Below the pieces are notes generated by a model that was not told the DNA's origin, made no database searches, and saw only the letters and a list, made by a program, of their open reading frames with translations. Made by a program: the position numbers and the translations under genes. Positions 34,514-43,657 of a stretch of DNA of 64,000 nucleotides are shown piece by piece. Every line of letters starts with the position of its first letter. Positions within the stretch are counted from its first letter, which is position 1. This stretch comes from Ruegeria sp. YS9 (GTDB lineage: Bacteria > Pseudomonadota > Alphaproteobacteria > Rhodobacterales > Rhodobacteraceae). The stretch is from positions 682,001 to 746,000 of the forward strand of contig NZ_CP102410.1 of NCBI RefSeq assembly GCF_024628725.1, in the 5' to 3' direction.

Positions 34514-36034
34514 ATGGACAATCTGATTTCCGGCTTTGCAATTCTGGCGCAGTGGCAGGTCGTCGTCGCACTGATCATCGGATCGGTGGGCGGAGTCATC
34601 ATCGGTGCGTTGCCCGGCGTCGGCGCTGCTGTGGCAATTGCCATCCTGTTGCCCGCCACCTTCGCGTTCGAGCCCATCGTCGGCCTGACCCTTCTGTTGG
34701 GCATCTACGGGTCGTCCATGTATGGCGGCGCAATCCCCGCCATCCTGATCAACACGCCCGGCACAGCCGTCAACGCACTGACCACCTATGACGGCTATCC
34801 CATGACCAAGCGCGGCGAGGGCCACCGGGCCCTGTCGCTGGCCTATTCGGCGTCGTTTTTCGGCGGCATCTTCTCGATTCTCTGTCTGATCATCCTGTCA
34901 CCCGTGTTGGCCTGGGTTGCCCCGCATTTCGGCAGCCGCGAGATATTTCTGGCCGCACTCATGGGCATCCTTCTGGTGATCCTGGCCCATCGCGGACAGA
35001 CCTTTTCGGCCGCGATGCTGGCGTTCTTTGGCATCTTCCTCAGCACCGTTGGTCTGGAACCCGTCAAATACACCAAACGTTTCACCTTTGACCAAACCTG
35101 GCTTTCGTCAGGTATCGATCTGATCGTGGTGGTTCTGGGGCTGTTCGCCATCAGTCAGGCGCTGCTGTTGCTGGTCGACAAGGAACACGCGCCGGGCGAA
35201 GCCCATGTGCGCGGCAGCATCTTCGCGGGCCTCAAAGAGCTGCTGGGCCTGAAACGCATCGCAACGGTGTCGTCATCGCTGGGTGTGCTCATGGGCATGG
35301 TACCGGGCACAGGCGAATTCACATCACAGTTCCTGTCATACACATACGCCCAGAAAACCTCTGAAGACCCCGACAAGTTCGGCGATGGATCACCCGAAGG
35401 TCTGGTGGCGTCCGAGGCGGCCAACAATGCCGTTCCCGGGGCTGCGATGATTCCGCTGCTGGCGCTAGGTATTCCGGGCGAGGCGCTGACCGCGATGATG
35501 CTGTCCGTCTTCTATGTTCACAACGTGATCCCCGGGCCGCAGCTTTTCGCCGACCAGATGGATTTTGTCATGGCCCTGTACATGTCGCTGATCCTGCTCA
35601 ATGTGATCGTTCTGGTCTTTCTGTTGTTCTCGACCAACCTGTTGCTGAAAATCATTCAGATCCCGACGCGCTTTCTGGGGATCATGATCCTGACGCTGTC
35701 CTTTGTCGGGGTATTCAGCCTGCGCAACTCAGTCACGGACTGTGCCATTGCCGCCGGGTTCGGTGTGTTCGGGCTGATCCTGAAGCGCCTGAACCTGCCC
35801 ATAGTTCCGATCATTCTGGGCATGGTTCTGGGCGGGATCATGGAAGTCAAACTGCGCAGCGCCATGGCGCGGGTGAAGACGCCACTTGATTTCATCGACC
35901 GGCCGATTGCCGCAATACTATTCATCATGATCCTTGGGATCATTTTGCTCCACGTTCGCTCGCTGATCAAGGAACACAAGGAACGCATCACACCGCAGCC
36001 GGTTCTCGACGAAGACACAACTCAGCAAGGATAA
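34514..36034 (+). CDS. tctA: TTT transporter large membrane subunit (TctA family)
   Basis: A 506-residue integral membrane protein. Conserved segments are GALPGVGAAVAIAILLPATF near the N-terminus, GIYGSSMYGGAIPAILINTP, and the repeat GMVPGTGEFTSQFLSYTYAQ. These Gly/Pro-rich loops define TctA, the transport channel. It ends 5 bp before the aldehyde dehydrogenase gene, so uptake and metabolism are probably co-transcribed. Confidence 0.94.
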   Translation: MDNLISGFAILAQWQVVVALIIGSVGGVIIGALPGVGAAVAIAILLPATFAFEPIVGLTLLLGIYGSSMYGGAIPAILINTPGTAVNALTTYDGYPMTKRGEGHRALSLAYSASFFGGIFSILCLIILSPVLAWVAPHFGSREIFLAALMGILLVILAHRGQTFSAAMLAFFGIFLSTVGLEPVKYTKRFTFDQTWLSSGIDLIVVVLGLFAISQALLLLVDKEHAPGEAHVRGSIFAGLKELLGLKRIATVSSSLGVLMGMVPGTGEFTSQFLSYTYAQKTSEDPDKFGDGSPEGLVASEAANNAVPGAAMIPLLALGIPGEALTAMMLSVFYVHNVIPGPQLFADQMDFVMALYMSLILLNVIVLVFLLFSTNLLLKIIQIPTRFLGIMILTLSFVGVFSLRNSVTDCAIAAGFGVFGLILKRLNLPIVPIILGMVLGGIMEVKLRSAMARVKTPLDFIDRPIAAILFIMILGIILLHVRSLIKEHKERITPQPVLDEDTTQQG

Positions 36035-36039
36035 CCCCC

Positions 36040-37524
36040 ATGGACCAATCCTCGATTGATGCGCTGCGTGCGCAGGACATTGCTCCGCGCGGGCATTTCA
36101 TAAACGGCCGCGTTCAGGATGGCGAAACCGGGGCCCGGCATCAGGTTCTGTCTCCGATCAACGGCCAACCTCTGGCGCTGATCGCCGAAGGCACACCGGC
36201 CGATGTCGACACGGCCGTTCGTGCGGCGCGCCTCGCGTTCGAGGACGGGCGATGGTCGCGCATGGCCCCTGCCGGCCGTAAGAAAGTGCTGTTGAAGCTG
36301 GCTGATCTGATCGAAGCCCGCGCGCTTGAACTGGCCGTGCTGGGCGTGCGCGACAACGGAACCGAAATCACCATGGCCTACAAGGCCGAGGCGCTCTCGG
36401 CGGCGGCCACTTTCCGGTATTATGCCGAGGCGATCGACAAGATCTACGGGCAGATCGCCCCGACAAGCAGTGACTTTCTGGGTCTTGTGCATCACGCTCC
36501 GGTCGGGGTTGTCGGGGCCATCGTGCCCTGGAACTTTCCACTGATGATCGGCAGCTGGAAAATTGCACCGGCACTGGCCGCAGGCAATTCCGTCGTGCTG
36601 AAACCTGCCGAAAGCGCCTCACTCAGCCTGCTCAAGATTGCCGAGCTTGCCGCAGAAGCCGGAGTGCCCGATGGGGTGTTCAACGTCGTGACCGGGCGTG
36701 GCTCGGTCGTGGGTGAGGCGCTGGCCCTGTCGATGGATGTCGACATCATGGTGTTTACCGGGTCGGGCACAACCGGGCGGCGGCTGCTGGAGTATTCCGC
36801 GCGGTCGAACCTGAAACGCTGCTATCTTGAACTGGGCGGCAAATCCCCGAACATCGTTTTTGCCGACGCCCCTGATCTGACCGAAGCGGCCAAGGTTTCG
36901 GCGGCGGGCATCTTCCGCAACTCTGGTCAGGTCTGCGTCGCCGGATCGCGCCTGTTGGTCCAGCAAGAGATCTACGAGGACTTCGTCGCCGAGATCAGCC
37001 GCCATGCTGAAGGCTTTTGCGTCGGCGACCCGCTGGATCTGAACAGCCAGATCGGTGCGGTCCACAGCCTGTCAGAGCTTCAGGCCAATCTGGATTTCGT
37101 CACCAAGGCCGAGGCCGAAGGCGCCGAGCGCCGGACCGGCGGAAACCGCATACTGACCAAGACCGGAGGCTATTACATGGCGCCCACTGTGATGGCCAAC
37201 GTGAAAGAGACCGATACACTGTTCCAGAATGAGGTCTTTGGCCCTGTTCTGGCCGTCACGCCCTTTGCCGACGAAGACGAAGCGCTGCGCCTTGCCAACG
37301 CCACCGTTTATGGGCTGGCCGGTGGTGTCTGGACCTCGAACCTCAGCCGCGCGCATCGCATGGTCGCCGGTATTCGCGCCGGCGTTGTGCATGTCAATAC
37401 ATATGGCGGTGCCGACCTGACCGTTCCGCTGGGCGGGGTTCGCCAATCCGGCAACGGGCACGACAAATCGCTGCACGCGATCGAGAAATACTTCGATCTG
37501 AAAACCGCATGGATAAAACTCTGA
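36040..37524 (+). CDS. Aldehyde dehydrogenase, PuuC/betaine aldehyde type
   Basis: A 494-residue NAD(P)-dependent aldehyde dehydrogenase. It has GAIVPWNFPLMIGSWKIAPA, the catalytic Glu in LELGGKSPNIVFADAPDL and the nucleophile in FRNSGQVCVAGSRLL. Overall it resembles gamma-glutamyl-aminobutyraldehyde dehydrogenase PuuC (495 residues). In this operon it would oxidise the aldehyde released by the next gene product, an AGXT2-like PLP enzyme. Spacings of 5 bp upstream and 15 bp downstream fit one transcript. The specific aldehyde cannot be read from sequence. Confidence 0.88.
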   Translation: MDQSSIDALRAQDIAPRGHFINGRVQDGETGARHQVLSPINGQPLALIAEGTPADVDTAVRAARLAFEDGRWSRMAPAGRKKVLLKLADLIEARALELAVLGVRDNGTEITMAYKAEALSAAATFRYYAEAIDKIYGQIAPTSSDFLGLVHHAPVGVVGAIVPWNFPLMIGSWKIAPALAAGNSVVLKPAESASLSLLKIAELAAEAGVPDGVFNVVTGRGSVVGEALALSMDVDIMVFTGSGTTGRRLLEYSARSNLKRCYLELGGKSPNIVFADAPDLTEAAKVSAAGIFRNSGQVCVAGSRLLVQQEIYEDFVAEISRHAEGFCVGDPLDLNSQIGAVHSLSELQANLDFVTKAEAEGAERRTGGNRILTKTGGYYMAPTVMANVKETDTLFQNEVFGPVLAVTPFADEDEALRLANATVYGLAGGVWTSNLSRAHRMVAGIRAGVVHVNTYGGADLTVPLGGVRQSGNGHDKSLHAIEKYFDLKTAWIKL

Positions 37525-37539
37525 GAAAAGGCCGCCCTC

Positions 37540-38835
37540 ATGACTCTTCCAGCGAAATCAGTGGAACTCATTGAACGCCGGGCCAAGCTATTGGGCCCTA
37601 ACGTGTCGACGTTCTACGACGAGCCGGTTCATTTCGTGAAAGGTGAAGGCGTCTGGCTGTGGGATGCAGACGGGCGCAAGTATCTGGACTGCTACAACAA
37701 CGTGCCACATGTAGGGCATTGCAACCCGCGCGTGGTCGAGGCGATCTGCCGTCAGGCGCGCACGCTCAACACGCACACCCGGTATCTGCACGACGGGATT
37801 CTGGACTATGTGGAAAAACTGACCGGGACGATGGATGCAGCGCTGGATACGGCCATCCTCACCTGTACCGGTTCCGAGGCAAATGACATTGCTTTGCGAA
37901 TGGCCGAGGCGATGACCGGAAAACGAGGGATCATTGCCACTGACGCCACCTATCATGGAAATACCGCGCTGGTCAGCCAGTTGAGCAGATCGAACATCCC
38001 GACAGTCGGCTTCGGGCTGAGCCAGTATTTCCGCTTTGTCAGCGCGCCCGACAGCTATCGCGATCCCGACCCGGACGGGTCAAAATTCGCCGATGCGGTG
38101 GCGGAACAGATTGCGGAACACGAAAAGGCCGGCACCGGTTTTGCCGCATTGATCCTCTGCCCTTATTTTCTGAACGAGGGGTTTCCCGACAATCCGGACG
38201 GTTGGCTGGCACCCACGGCCAAGGTCGTCCGCCAAGCCGGGGGCCTGTTGATCTGCGACGAGGTGCAATCAGGCTTTGGCCGAACCGGCACCCACATGTG
38301 GGCGCATCAGAAGTTGGGCGTTGTGCCGGATGTCATGACCTTGGGCAAACCCATGGCCAACGGCCATCCGGTGGGCGGCGTGGTCACAGGTTCCGAGATC
38401 ATTTCGGCATTCCGCAAAGGATATCGGTACTTCAACACGTTTGGCGGAAACCCTGTTTCCTGTGCTGCCGCGATGGCGGTTTTGGACGAGATCGAAGACC
38501 AGAGCCTGGTCGCACATGCCAGATCCGTTGGTGATCACGCGCGAAAACGGCTGAACCTTTTGAAAGAAAAATATGACGTCATCGGAGACATACGCGGCTC
38601 GGGGCTGATATTCGGGGCCGAAATGGTCCTTGATCGCGACAGCAAGGAACCCGCCAGTGAATTCACCGACCGTATCATCAACACCATGCGCCAGCGCGGG
38701 ATCATTCACTCCAAGCTTGGACGCCATAAGAATACTCTGAAAATTCGCCCTCCCATGCCATTCTCTGTCGAAAACGCGGATCTTCTTTTCGACACGCTGG
38801 ACGACGTGTTGGCGGAAACGCCACTGGTCGCATGA
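37540..38835 (+). CDS. AGXT2-like class III PLP enzyme, possible O-phospho-amine phospho-lyase
   Basis: A 431-residue class III PLP enzyme close to the AGXT2/AGXT2L group: WDADGRKYLDCYNNVPHVGH, ILTCTGSEANDIALRMAEAM, LLICDEVQSGFGRTG and the PLP-lysine segment MTLGKPMANGHPVGGVV. In this group some members are not transaminases but phospho-lyases that remove phosphate and ammonia from O-phosphoethanolamine or 5-phosphohydroxylysine. It overlaps by ATGA with an APH-type kinase gene, the same partnership as human AGXT2L2 and hydroxylysine kinase. The phospho-lyase role is therefore inferred from the neighbour; plain aminotransferase activity is the alternative. Confidence 0.82.
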   Translation: MTLPAKSVELIERRAKLLGPNVSTFYDEPVHFVKGEGVWLWDADGRKYLDCYNNVPHVGHCNPRVVEAICRQARTLNTHTRYLHDGILDYVEKLTGTMDAALDTAILTCTGSEANDIALRMAEAMTGKRGIIATDATYHGNTALVSQLSRSNIPTVGFGLSQYFRFVSAPDSYRDPDPDGSKFADAVAEQIAEHEKAGTGFAALILCPYFLNEGFPDNPDGWLAPTAKVVRQAGGLLICDEVQSGFGRTGTHMWAHQKLGVVPDVMTLGKPMANGHPVGGVVTGSEIISAFRKGYRYFNTFGGNPVSCAAAMAVLDEIEDQSLVAHARSVGDHARKRLNLLKEKYDVIGDIRGSGLIFGAEMVLDRDSKEPASEFTDRIINTMRQRGIIHSKLGRHKNTLKIRPPMPFSVENADLLFDTLDDVLAETPLVA

Positions 38836-39773
38836 AGCAGATCGTGGAACAGGCGCTGACCCTTTGGGAACTGGTCGATAGCGAATGGTCTCTTGTGGCT
38901 GCTCGGGAAAACCGCGTCTATCGCGTTCAGGCCGGCCAGACCGCCTATGCTCTGCGACTGCATCGCAAAGGCTTGCGAACCGATGCCGAACTCCGTTCAG
39001 AGCTACAATGGATGGCCGTTCTCGGCAAAAACGGGGTCCGGGTTCCAACGCCTGTCCCGGCCGCAGATGGACGCTATCTGCATCTGGTGGACGGCATTCA
39101 GGTCGACATGCTCAACTGGTTGCCGGGCCGGCCGTTGGGTGCGACCGGATCAGCCTTGGAGCAGCGCGACAGGACCGGCGTCTTCCACACAATTGGCCGG
39201 GAAATGGCGCGACTGCATGACATCAGTGACCAATGGACTCGTCCGCACGACTTCACGCGTTGGTCATGGGACCGGGGCGGGCTGCTTGGAGACACCCCTC
39301 TCTGGGGGCGTTTCTGGGAAAACCCAACGCTTGGAAAAACGGACCGGGCTCTTTTCCTGGCGTTCCGGGATATCGCAGATCGTGACCTTCGGCGCGTCGA
39401 AAATCAGTTGGATTACGGGCTGATCCACGCCGATCTTGTCCGCGAAAACGTCATGGTTGATGGTGACAAACTGTGGCTGATCGACTTCGACGATGCCGGG
39501 TTCGGTTTTCGCCTGTTTGATATCGCAACAACACTTCTCAAGAACCTGCACGAACCGGATTTCAACCGGCTGCGCGATGCTTTGCTGGCCGGGTATCGAT
39601 CGGAACGACCGATCTGTACCCACCAACTCGACCTGTTCATGGCACTGCGCGCGGCAACCTATGTGGGATGGGTTGCATCCCGCCTGAACGAAGATGGATC
39701 GGACATACGCAATGTGCGGTTCATTGAAACCGCCCGAGGGTTGATGTCCCAATACCTTCAACAGCACACTTAG
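38832..39773 (+). CDS. APH-family small-molecule kinase (hydroxylysine kinase-like)
   Basis: A 313-residue kinase of the aminoglycoside phosphotransferase/choline kinase fold. The Brenner motif is LIHADLVRENVMV and the metal-binding aspartate is in LWLIDFDDAGFG; the N-lobe has YALRLHRKG with the ATP lysine region. The start overlaps the upstream PLP-enzyme stop by 4 bp. A human homologue, hydroxylysine kinase, acts ahead of an AGXT2-like phospho-lyase, so this protein probably phosphorylates a hydroxylated amine or amino acid. Drug resistance is unlikely given the setting. Confidence is high for fold, moderate for role. Confidence 0.83.
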   Translation: MKQIVEQALTLWELVDSEWSLVAARENRVYRVQAGQTAYALRLHRKGLRTDAELRSELQWMAVLGKNGVRVPTPVPAADGRYLHLVDGIQVDMLNWLPGRPLGATGSALEQRDRTGVFHTIGREMARLHDISDQWTRPHDFTRWSWDRGGLLGDTPLWGRFWENPTLGKTDRALFLAFRDIADRDLRRVENQLDYGLIHADLVRENVMVDGDKLWLIDFDDAGFGFRLFDIATTLLKNLHEPDFNRLRDALLAGYRSERPICTHQLDLFMALRAATYVGWVASRLNEDGSDIRNVRFIETARGLMSQYLQQHT

Positions 39774-39786
39774 ACAGGAGGCACCA

Positions 39787-41022
39787 ATGGCTAAAAAGAC
39801 AATCCTGCTGATTGGTACTTATGACACCAAAGAGCCCGAAATGCGGTTCATCGAAAAGGCAGTCAGAGCGCAGGGCGCTGACGTCCTGACCATGGATGTC
39901 TCGGTTCTGGGTGATGCGTCCGATCCAACTGATATCTCAAAGCACGCCGTGGCCGCAGCCGGTGGCATGACCATTGAAGAAGTCATCGCGCAAGGAGACG
40001 AGAACAAGGCCTTTCGCATAATGTCGGCAGGTGCCGCAAAAACCGTTGCAAAGGCTTATTCAGAAGGTCGGTTTGACGGGATGCTGGCCACGGGCGGGAC
40101 CATGGGCACGGACCTTGCGCTGGATTGTGCGCAGGCGCTACCGATGGGCGTTCCCAAATACATCGTGTCAACGGTCAGCTTCTCGCCTCTGATCCCTCCG
40201 CACCGGTTGGCGCCGGATGTTCAGATGATCCTCTGGGCCGGCGGCCTGTATGGCATGAATTCGATCTGCAAATCGTCGCTCAGCCAGGCTGCCGGGGCCG
40301 TCGTGGGCGCAGCCAGGGCAGCGACCGCCCCCGATCGCAGCAAACCTCTGATCGGGATGACCAGCCTTGGTTCGTCCTGCCTGCGTTACATGAAAATTCT
40401 GAAACCGGCACTGGAAGACCGCGGCTTTGAAGTGGCCGTGTTCCACTCTACCGGCATGGGCGGCATGGCCTATGAAAAACTGGCAGGCGAAGGCGCGTTT
40501 GCCTGCGTGATGGACTTCAGCATGCAGGAATTCGGCAACCTGATGGCGGGCTCTGTTGTGTCCAGCGGCGATGACCGGGTCACCAATGCCGGGCGCGTTG
40601 GAACGCCCCAGATGGTGGCCCCCGGTGCGCTGGATCTATTGGATTTCGCGGGTTGGCAGGACATCCCCGAGCAATATGCCGATCGCCCGTTCCACGAACA
40701 TAACCGCCTGATCAAAAGCTCGGTCTTCAACGGGGCTGAACGGCGCGCGTGGATTCGGGAACTCGCCAACCGTCTGGAAGCCGCAACCGGGCCCGTGCAT
40801 TTCTTTTTGCCCGTTCAGGGTGTCGAAGCCTGGGACAGAGAAGGCGAAGAGGCGCATGATCCAGAGGCTCTGGCCGAAATGGTGGACGAGGCGCGCAAGG
40901 TCATGCCCGGCCGGGTGCCGATGACCGAGCTGGATGTTCACATCAACGACGCGGCTTTCTGTCAGGCTGTTCTGTCACGATTTGACACGTGGGTGGAAAC
41001 CGGCGTCATCAGAACAGACTGA
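39787..41022 (+). CDS. Tm-1-like ATP-binding protein (UPF0261)
   Basis: A 411-residue member of the UPF0261/Tm-1-like family. It begins KTILLIGTYDTKEPEMRFIE and has a glycine-rich ATGGTMGTDLAL loop and IGMTSLGSSCLRYMK in its second domain. In plants the homologous Tm-1 domain binds ATP and blocks a viral helicase; in bacteria the function is unknown, and these genes often sit with catabolic or TIM-barrel genes. It ends the TTT operon, 13 bp after the kinase gene, behind an AGGAGG site. It has no TIM-barrel partner domain here. Confidence 0.88.
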   Translation: MAKKTILLIGTYDTKEPEMRFIEKAVRAQGADVLTMDVSVLGDASDPTDISKHAVAAAGGMTIEEVIAQGDENKAFRIMSAGAAKTVAKAYSEGRFDGMLATGGTMGTDLALDCAQALPMGVPKYIVSTVSFSPLIPPHRLAPDVQMILWAGGLYGMNSICKSSLSQAAGAVVGAARAATAPDRSKPLIGMTSLGSSCLRYMKILKPALEDRGFEVAVFHSTGMGGMAYEKLAGEGAFACVMDFSMQEFGNLMAGSVVSSGDDRVTNAGRVGTPQMVAPGALDLLDFAGWQDIPEQYADRPFHEHNRLIKSSVFNGAERRAWIRELANRLEAATGPVHFFLPVQGVEAWDREGEEAHDPEALAEMVDEARKVMPGRVPMTELDVHINDAAFCQAVLSRFDTWVETGVIRTD

Positions 41023-41390
41023 ACGCCATTGGAAGGAGTGTGAAAGGGCAAAACAACCCTGCGCGTTGTCTGACAGCGAATAGTGGCACCTGGCCGGATT
41101 TGTGCGGGTCGGTTCCGTAAACCTCGGGCACCCAGTCTTCAGACGGACGGTTCCAGAACGTGTTGGTGTTGTCTTGGTCCATCCCGGCCCGGTGCAGGCT
41201 GCACCACGCGGACCGGGTCAGAATGACCGGTTCTTCTTGGGATGTTGCGCAAAAAGCGTTTCCCCTACGTTTTGATGATCGGCCTGCCCCCACCCCCAAG
41301 ACGATCAATCAGCGAAGGGCGTTTCTTGAACATTTGATCCATCCGGAAGCCGGATACGGGCGCGTGTCGGTTGCCGATGACAAATTTATG
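41023..41390. other. Intergenic region with small palindromes, no recognisable gene
   Basis: This stretch separates the TTT operon from the hydroxyproline operon. I see no protein family in either strand; a 99-codon minus-strand frame (41009-41308) has no support. It holds two perfect short dyads: GGTGCAGGCTGCACC (41191-41205) and ATCCGGAAGCCGGAT (41341-41355). The second lies close to the operon promoter and could be an extra regulator site. Confidence 0.45.
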
Positions 41391-41405
41391 TGGATGTTGT
41401 ATCCA
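41391..41405 (+). promoter_or_regulatory. Operator TGGAT-N5-ATCCA upstream of the hydroxyproline operon
   Basis: TGGATGTTGTATCCA is a perfect 5-bp dyad with a 5-bp centre, 45 bp before the first gene. The same architecture occurs at 50663-50677. FCD-type GntR proteins use comparable TTGTATNCAA-like sites; the local GntR gene is at 49957. Confidence 0.65.
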
Positions 41406-41450
41406 ATATCCGTTACTCGTGGCCACATCTTTTGATTCAGGGAGGATCAC

Positions 41451-42251
41451 ATGCTCAAGAAACTCGTCGCTTTGGCGGCCCTCACCACGTTCACAACAGG
41501 TCCTGCGATGGCGGACACGCTCGACGATGTCGTGGATCGCGGCACTCTTCGCTGTGGCGTTGTTCTGGACTTTCCGCCGATCGGGTATCGCGACGCCAAC
41601 AACGAACCGGCGGGATTTGACGTGGAATACTGCAATGATCTGGCTGCGGCGCTTGAAGTTGAGGCGGAAATCCTGCCGTTGACCTGGGCCGAGCGCCTGC
41701 CGGTCATCGTAACCGGGCGCGCAGATGTCGTGTTCGGCGCGACCTCGGACAGCCTTGAACGGGCGCGGACCGTGGGCTTTACCATTCCTTATGCGATCTA
41801 CTATGCGCAGGGCGTCGTGAACGCGGACAGCGGGATCGAAACCTTCGAAGACATCCGCGGCAAACGCGTCGCCGCCGCGATTGGCACCGTGCCGGAACAG
41901 GAATGGCTGAAGATTGCCGCCGAATGGGGTGAGGAAAGCAATTATCAGGGCTATCAGTCGGAAAACGAGGTGTTTCTGGCGGTCGCGCAGGGCAAGGCCG
42001 ATATCGGCATCACCACCAACACCGCCGTTCTGCCGATCACCCAGCAATATGAAACCGTGCTGGCCGGTCCGCGTATGCCCTGGACCACCGACTACACCTC
42101 GGTCGTGGGCAAAAGACAGGACGTCACCTGGCTGAACTTCCTGAACCTGTTTGTCACGCATCAGGTGCGTTCGGGCCGGTATCAGGAACTGTGGGGCAAA
42201 TATGTCGGAGGCGAAGCACCCGAGCTGCGCATCCCCGGCGTGATGTACTGA
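41451..42251 (+). CDS. Amino-acid ABC transporter substrate-binding protein (SBP family 3)
   Basis: A 266-residue periplasmic protein with a signal peptide (MLKKLVALAALTTFTTGPAMA) and the family-3 opening LDDVVDRGTLRCGVVLDFPPIGYRDAN written in parts as DRGTLRCGV and PAGFDVEYCNDLAAALEVE. It has a GRADVVFGATSDSLERA loop typical of polar amino-acid binders. GGGAGGATCAC precedes the ATG. It heads the hydroxyproline operon, so hydroxyproline or a related imino acid is the likely ligand. Confidence 0.9.
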   Translation: MLKKLVALAALTTFTTGPAMADTLDDVVDRGTLRCGVVLDFPPIGYRDANNEPAGFDVEYCNDLAAALEVEAEILPLTWAERLPVIVTGRADVVFGATSDSLERARTVGFTIPYAIYYAQGVVNADSGIETFEDIRGKRVAAAIGTVPEQEWLKIAAEWGEESNYQGYQSENEVFLAVAQGKADIGITTNTAVLPITQQYETVLAGPRMPWTTDYTSVVGKRQDVTWLNFLNLFVTHQVRSGRYQELWGKYVGGEAPELRIPGVMY

Positions 42252-42320
42252 TTTCACCCCCCAGTGCTCTTTCGTCGGGTTTCGGCCTGGCGAAAGAGCC
42301 GGTCAATTCGGAAAAAACCT

Positions 42321-42983
42321 GTGTTCGATTACAACTTCCACTGGCGACCGGTCATGAAAAGCCTGCCGGACTTGCTTGAGGCATCACTGCTGACCTTGCA
42401 AGTCGCGGTTCTGGCGATGATCCTGGGCATCATCATCGGCCTGTGTCTTGCGCTGACGCGGCTGCACCTGAAGGGGCCGCTGTACTGGTTCGCCTCAGCC
42501 TGGGTTGAACTGGCCCGAAACACGCCCGCCCTGTTTCAGCTGTTCTTTTTCGGCTTCGGGCTTGGCGCGTTCGGCCTGCACCTGTCGCCTTACTTCATCG
42601 TGCTGGTGGGTTTGACCTTCAATTGCGCCGGTTATCTGGCCGAAAACTTTCGCGGAGGTTTTCAGGCCGTCCCCGAGACGCAGTTGCGGGCCTCTCGTTC
42701 CCTGGGCATGACCGCGTGGCAGGCTTACACACGCGTGGTGATCCCGCAGGTGTTTCGTATCGTCTATCACCCGATCACCAATCAGATGGTCTGGGCCGTG
42801 CTCATGTCCTCGCTGGGCATGCTGGTCGGCTTCCGGGAACTGTCAGGTGAAACGCAGTTCTTTGCCTCGCGCACCTTCCGCATCTTTGAATATTTCGCCG
42901 TCACAGCGGTCATCTACTACGTGATCGTCAAAATCATTCTCGGAGCCTCACGCCTGCTGGCGACCCGGCTCTTTCGCTACTGA
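42321..42983 (+). CDS. Amino-acid ABC transporter permease (HisM/GltJ type), first subunit
   Basis: A 220-residue inner-membrane permease with about five helices and the ABC-permease EAA loop (RASRSLGMTAWQAYTRVVIP). A GTG start at 42321 is preferred because it gives the family start FDYNFHW, and a longer frame would begin 57 bp upstream without a good ribosome site. It pairs with the next permease, as usual for importers of polar amino acids. Confidence 0.87.
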   Translation: MFDYNFHWRPVMKSLPDLLEASLLTLQVAVLAMILGIIIGLCLALTRLHLKGPLYWFASAWVELARNTPALFQLFFFGFGLGAFGLHLSPYFIVLVGLTFNCAGYLAENFRGGFQAVPETQLRASRSLGMTAWQAYTRVVIPQVFRIVYHPITNQMVWAVLMSSLGMLVGFRELSGETQFFASRTFRIFEYFAVTAVIYYVIVKIILGASRLLATRLFRY

Positions 42984-42994
42984 AGGACGCTCGG

Positions 42995-43657
42995 ATGGAA
43001 CCCACTGTCAGCTTTTTCAGCGGCTTCACCATCAATGATCTGTGGTTTCTGGGCGAAGCGGCCCTGCGGACACTCTGGATTTCGGTTCTGTCGATATCCA
43101 TCGGAACACTTCTTGGCGTGGTATGCGGGTGGATCCTGTACGAGGGCAAGCTGGCCGCCGCCCTGACAGTGGCCCCGTTTCTGGATGTTTTCCGGTCCGT
43201 CCCGCTGATCATCCAACTGGTGCTGTTCTACAACTTTGCGCCCATTGTCGGGCTCAATCTGGACCCGTTCGCCTCGGGCATGGTGATCCTGTCGATCTAC
43301 ACGGCCGCTTTGGTTGCGAATGTCGCGCGCGGCGGGATCGAGGCCGTCGGCGCGCCGATGCGCCGTGCGGCACGCAGCCTGGGCATGACCTATTGGCAGG
43401 ACCTGCGCTATGTCGTCTTCCCAATCGGCGGACGCGCGGTGTTCCCCGCCTGGGTCGGTGTCGCACTGGGAGTGATGAAGGACAGCGCGTTGGTTTCGGT
43501 GCTGGGCTATGTCGAACTGCTCAAGGCCAGCCAGATCCTGATCACCCGCACGCAGGAACCTTTCCTGATCCTGACAATCGCGGGCGCGTTCTATTTCGCG
43601 CTCAGCTATCCGATTTCGCGCTATTCCGCGTCTCTTGAAAAAAGGTGGGCCCAATGA
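42995..43657 (+). CDS. Amino-acid ABC transporter permease, second subunit
   Basis: A 220-residue permease with the signature segment FRSVPLIIQLVLFYNFAPI, the EAA loop (RAARSLGMTYWQDLRYVVFP) and about five membrane helices. It starts 11 bp after the first permease and its stop overlaps the ATPase start by 4 bp, so the three are coupled. Confidence 0.9.
   Translation: MEPTVSFFSGFTINDLWFLGEAALRTLWISVLSISIGTLLGVVCGWILYEGKLAAALTVAPFLDVFRSVPLIIQLVLFYNFAPIVGLNLDPFASGMVILSIYTAALVANVARGGIEAVGAPMRRAARSLGMTYWQDLRYVVFPIGGRAVFPAWVGVALGVMKDSALVSVLGYVELLKASQILITRTQEPFLILTIAGAFYFALSYPISRYSASLEKRWAQ

Noticed and set aside
38832-39773. Aminoglycoside resistance gene
   Set aside because: The APH fold is present, but the 4-bp overlap with a PLP enzyme and the catabolic operon point to metabolite phosphorylation.
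41009-41308. Minus-strand 99-codon frame in the gap before the hydroxyproline operon
   Set aside because: No ribosome site, no recognisable family and it overlaps the 3' end of the Tm-1-like gene; could be a decayed gene but I cannot support it.
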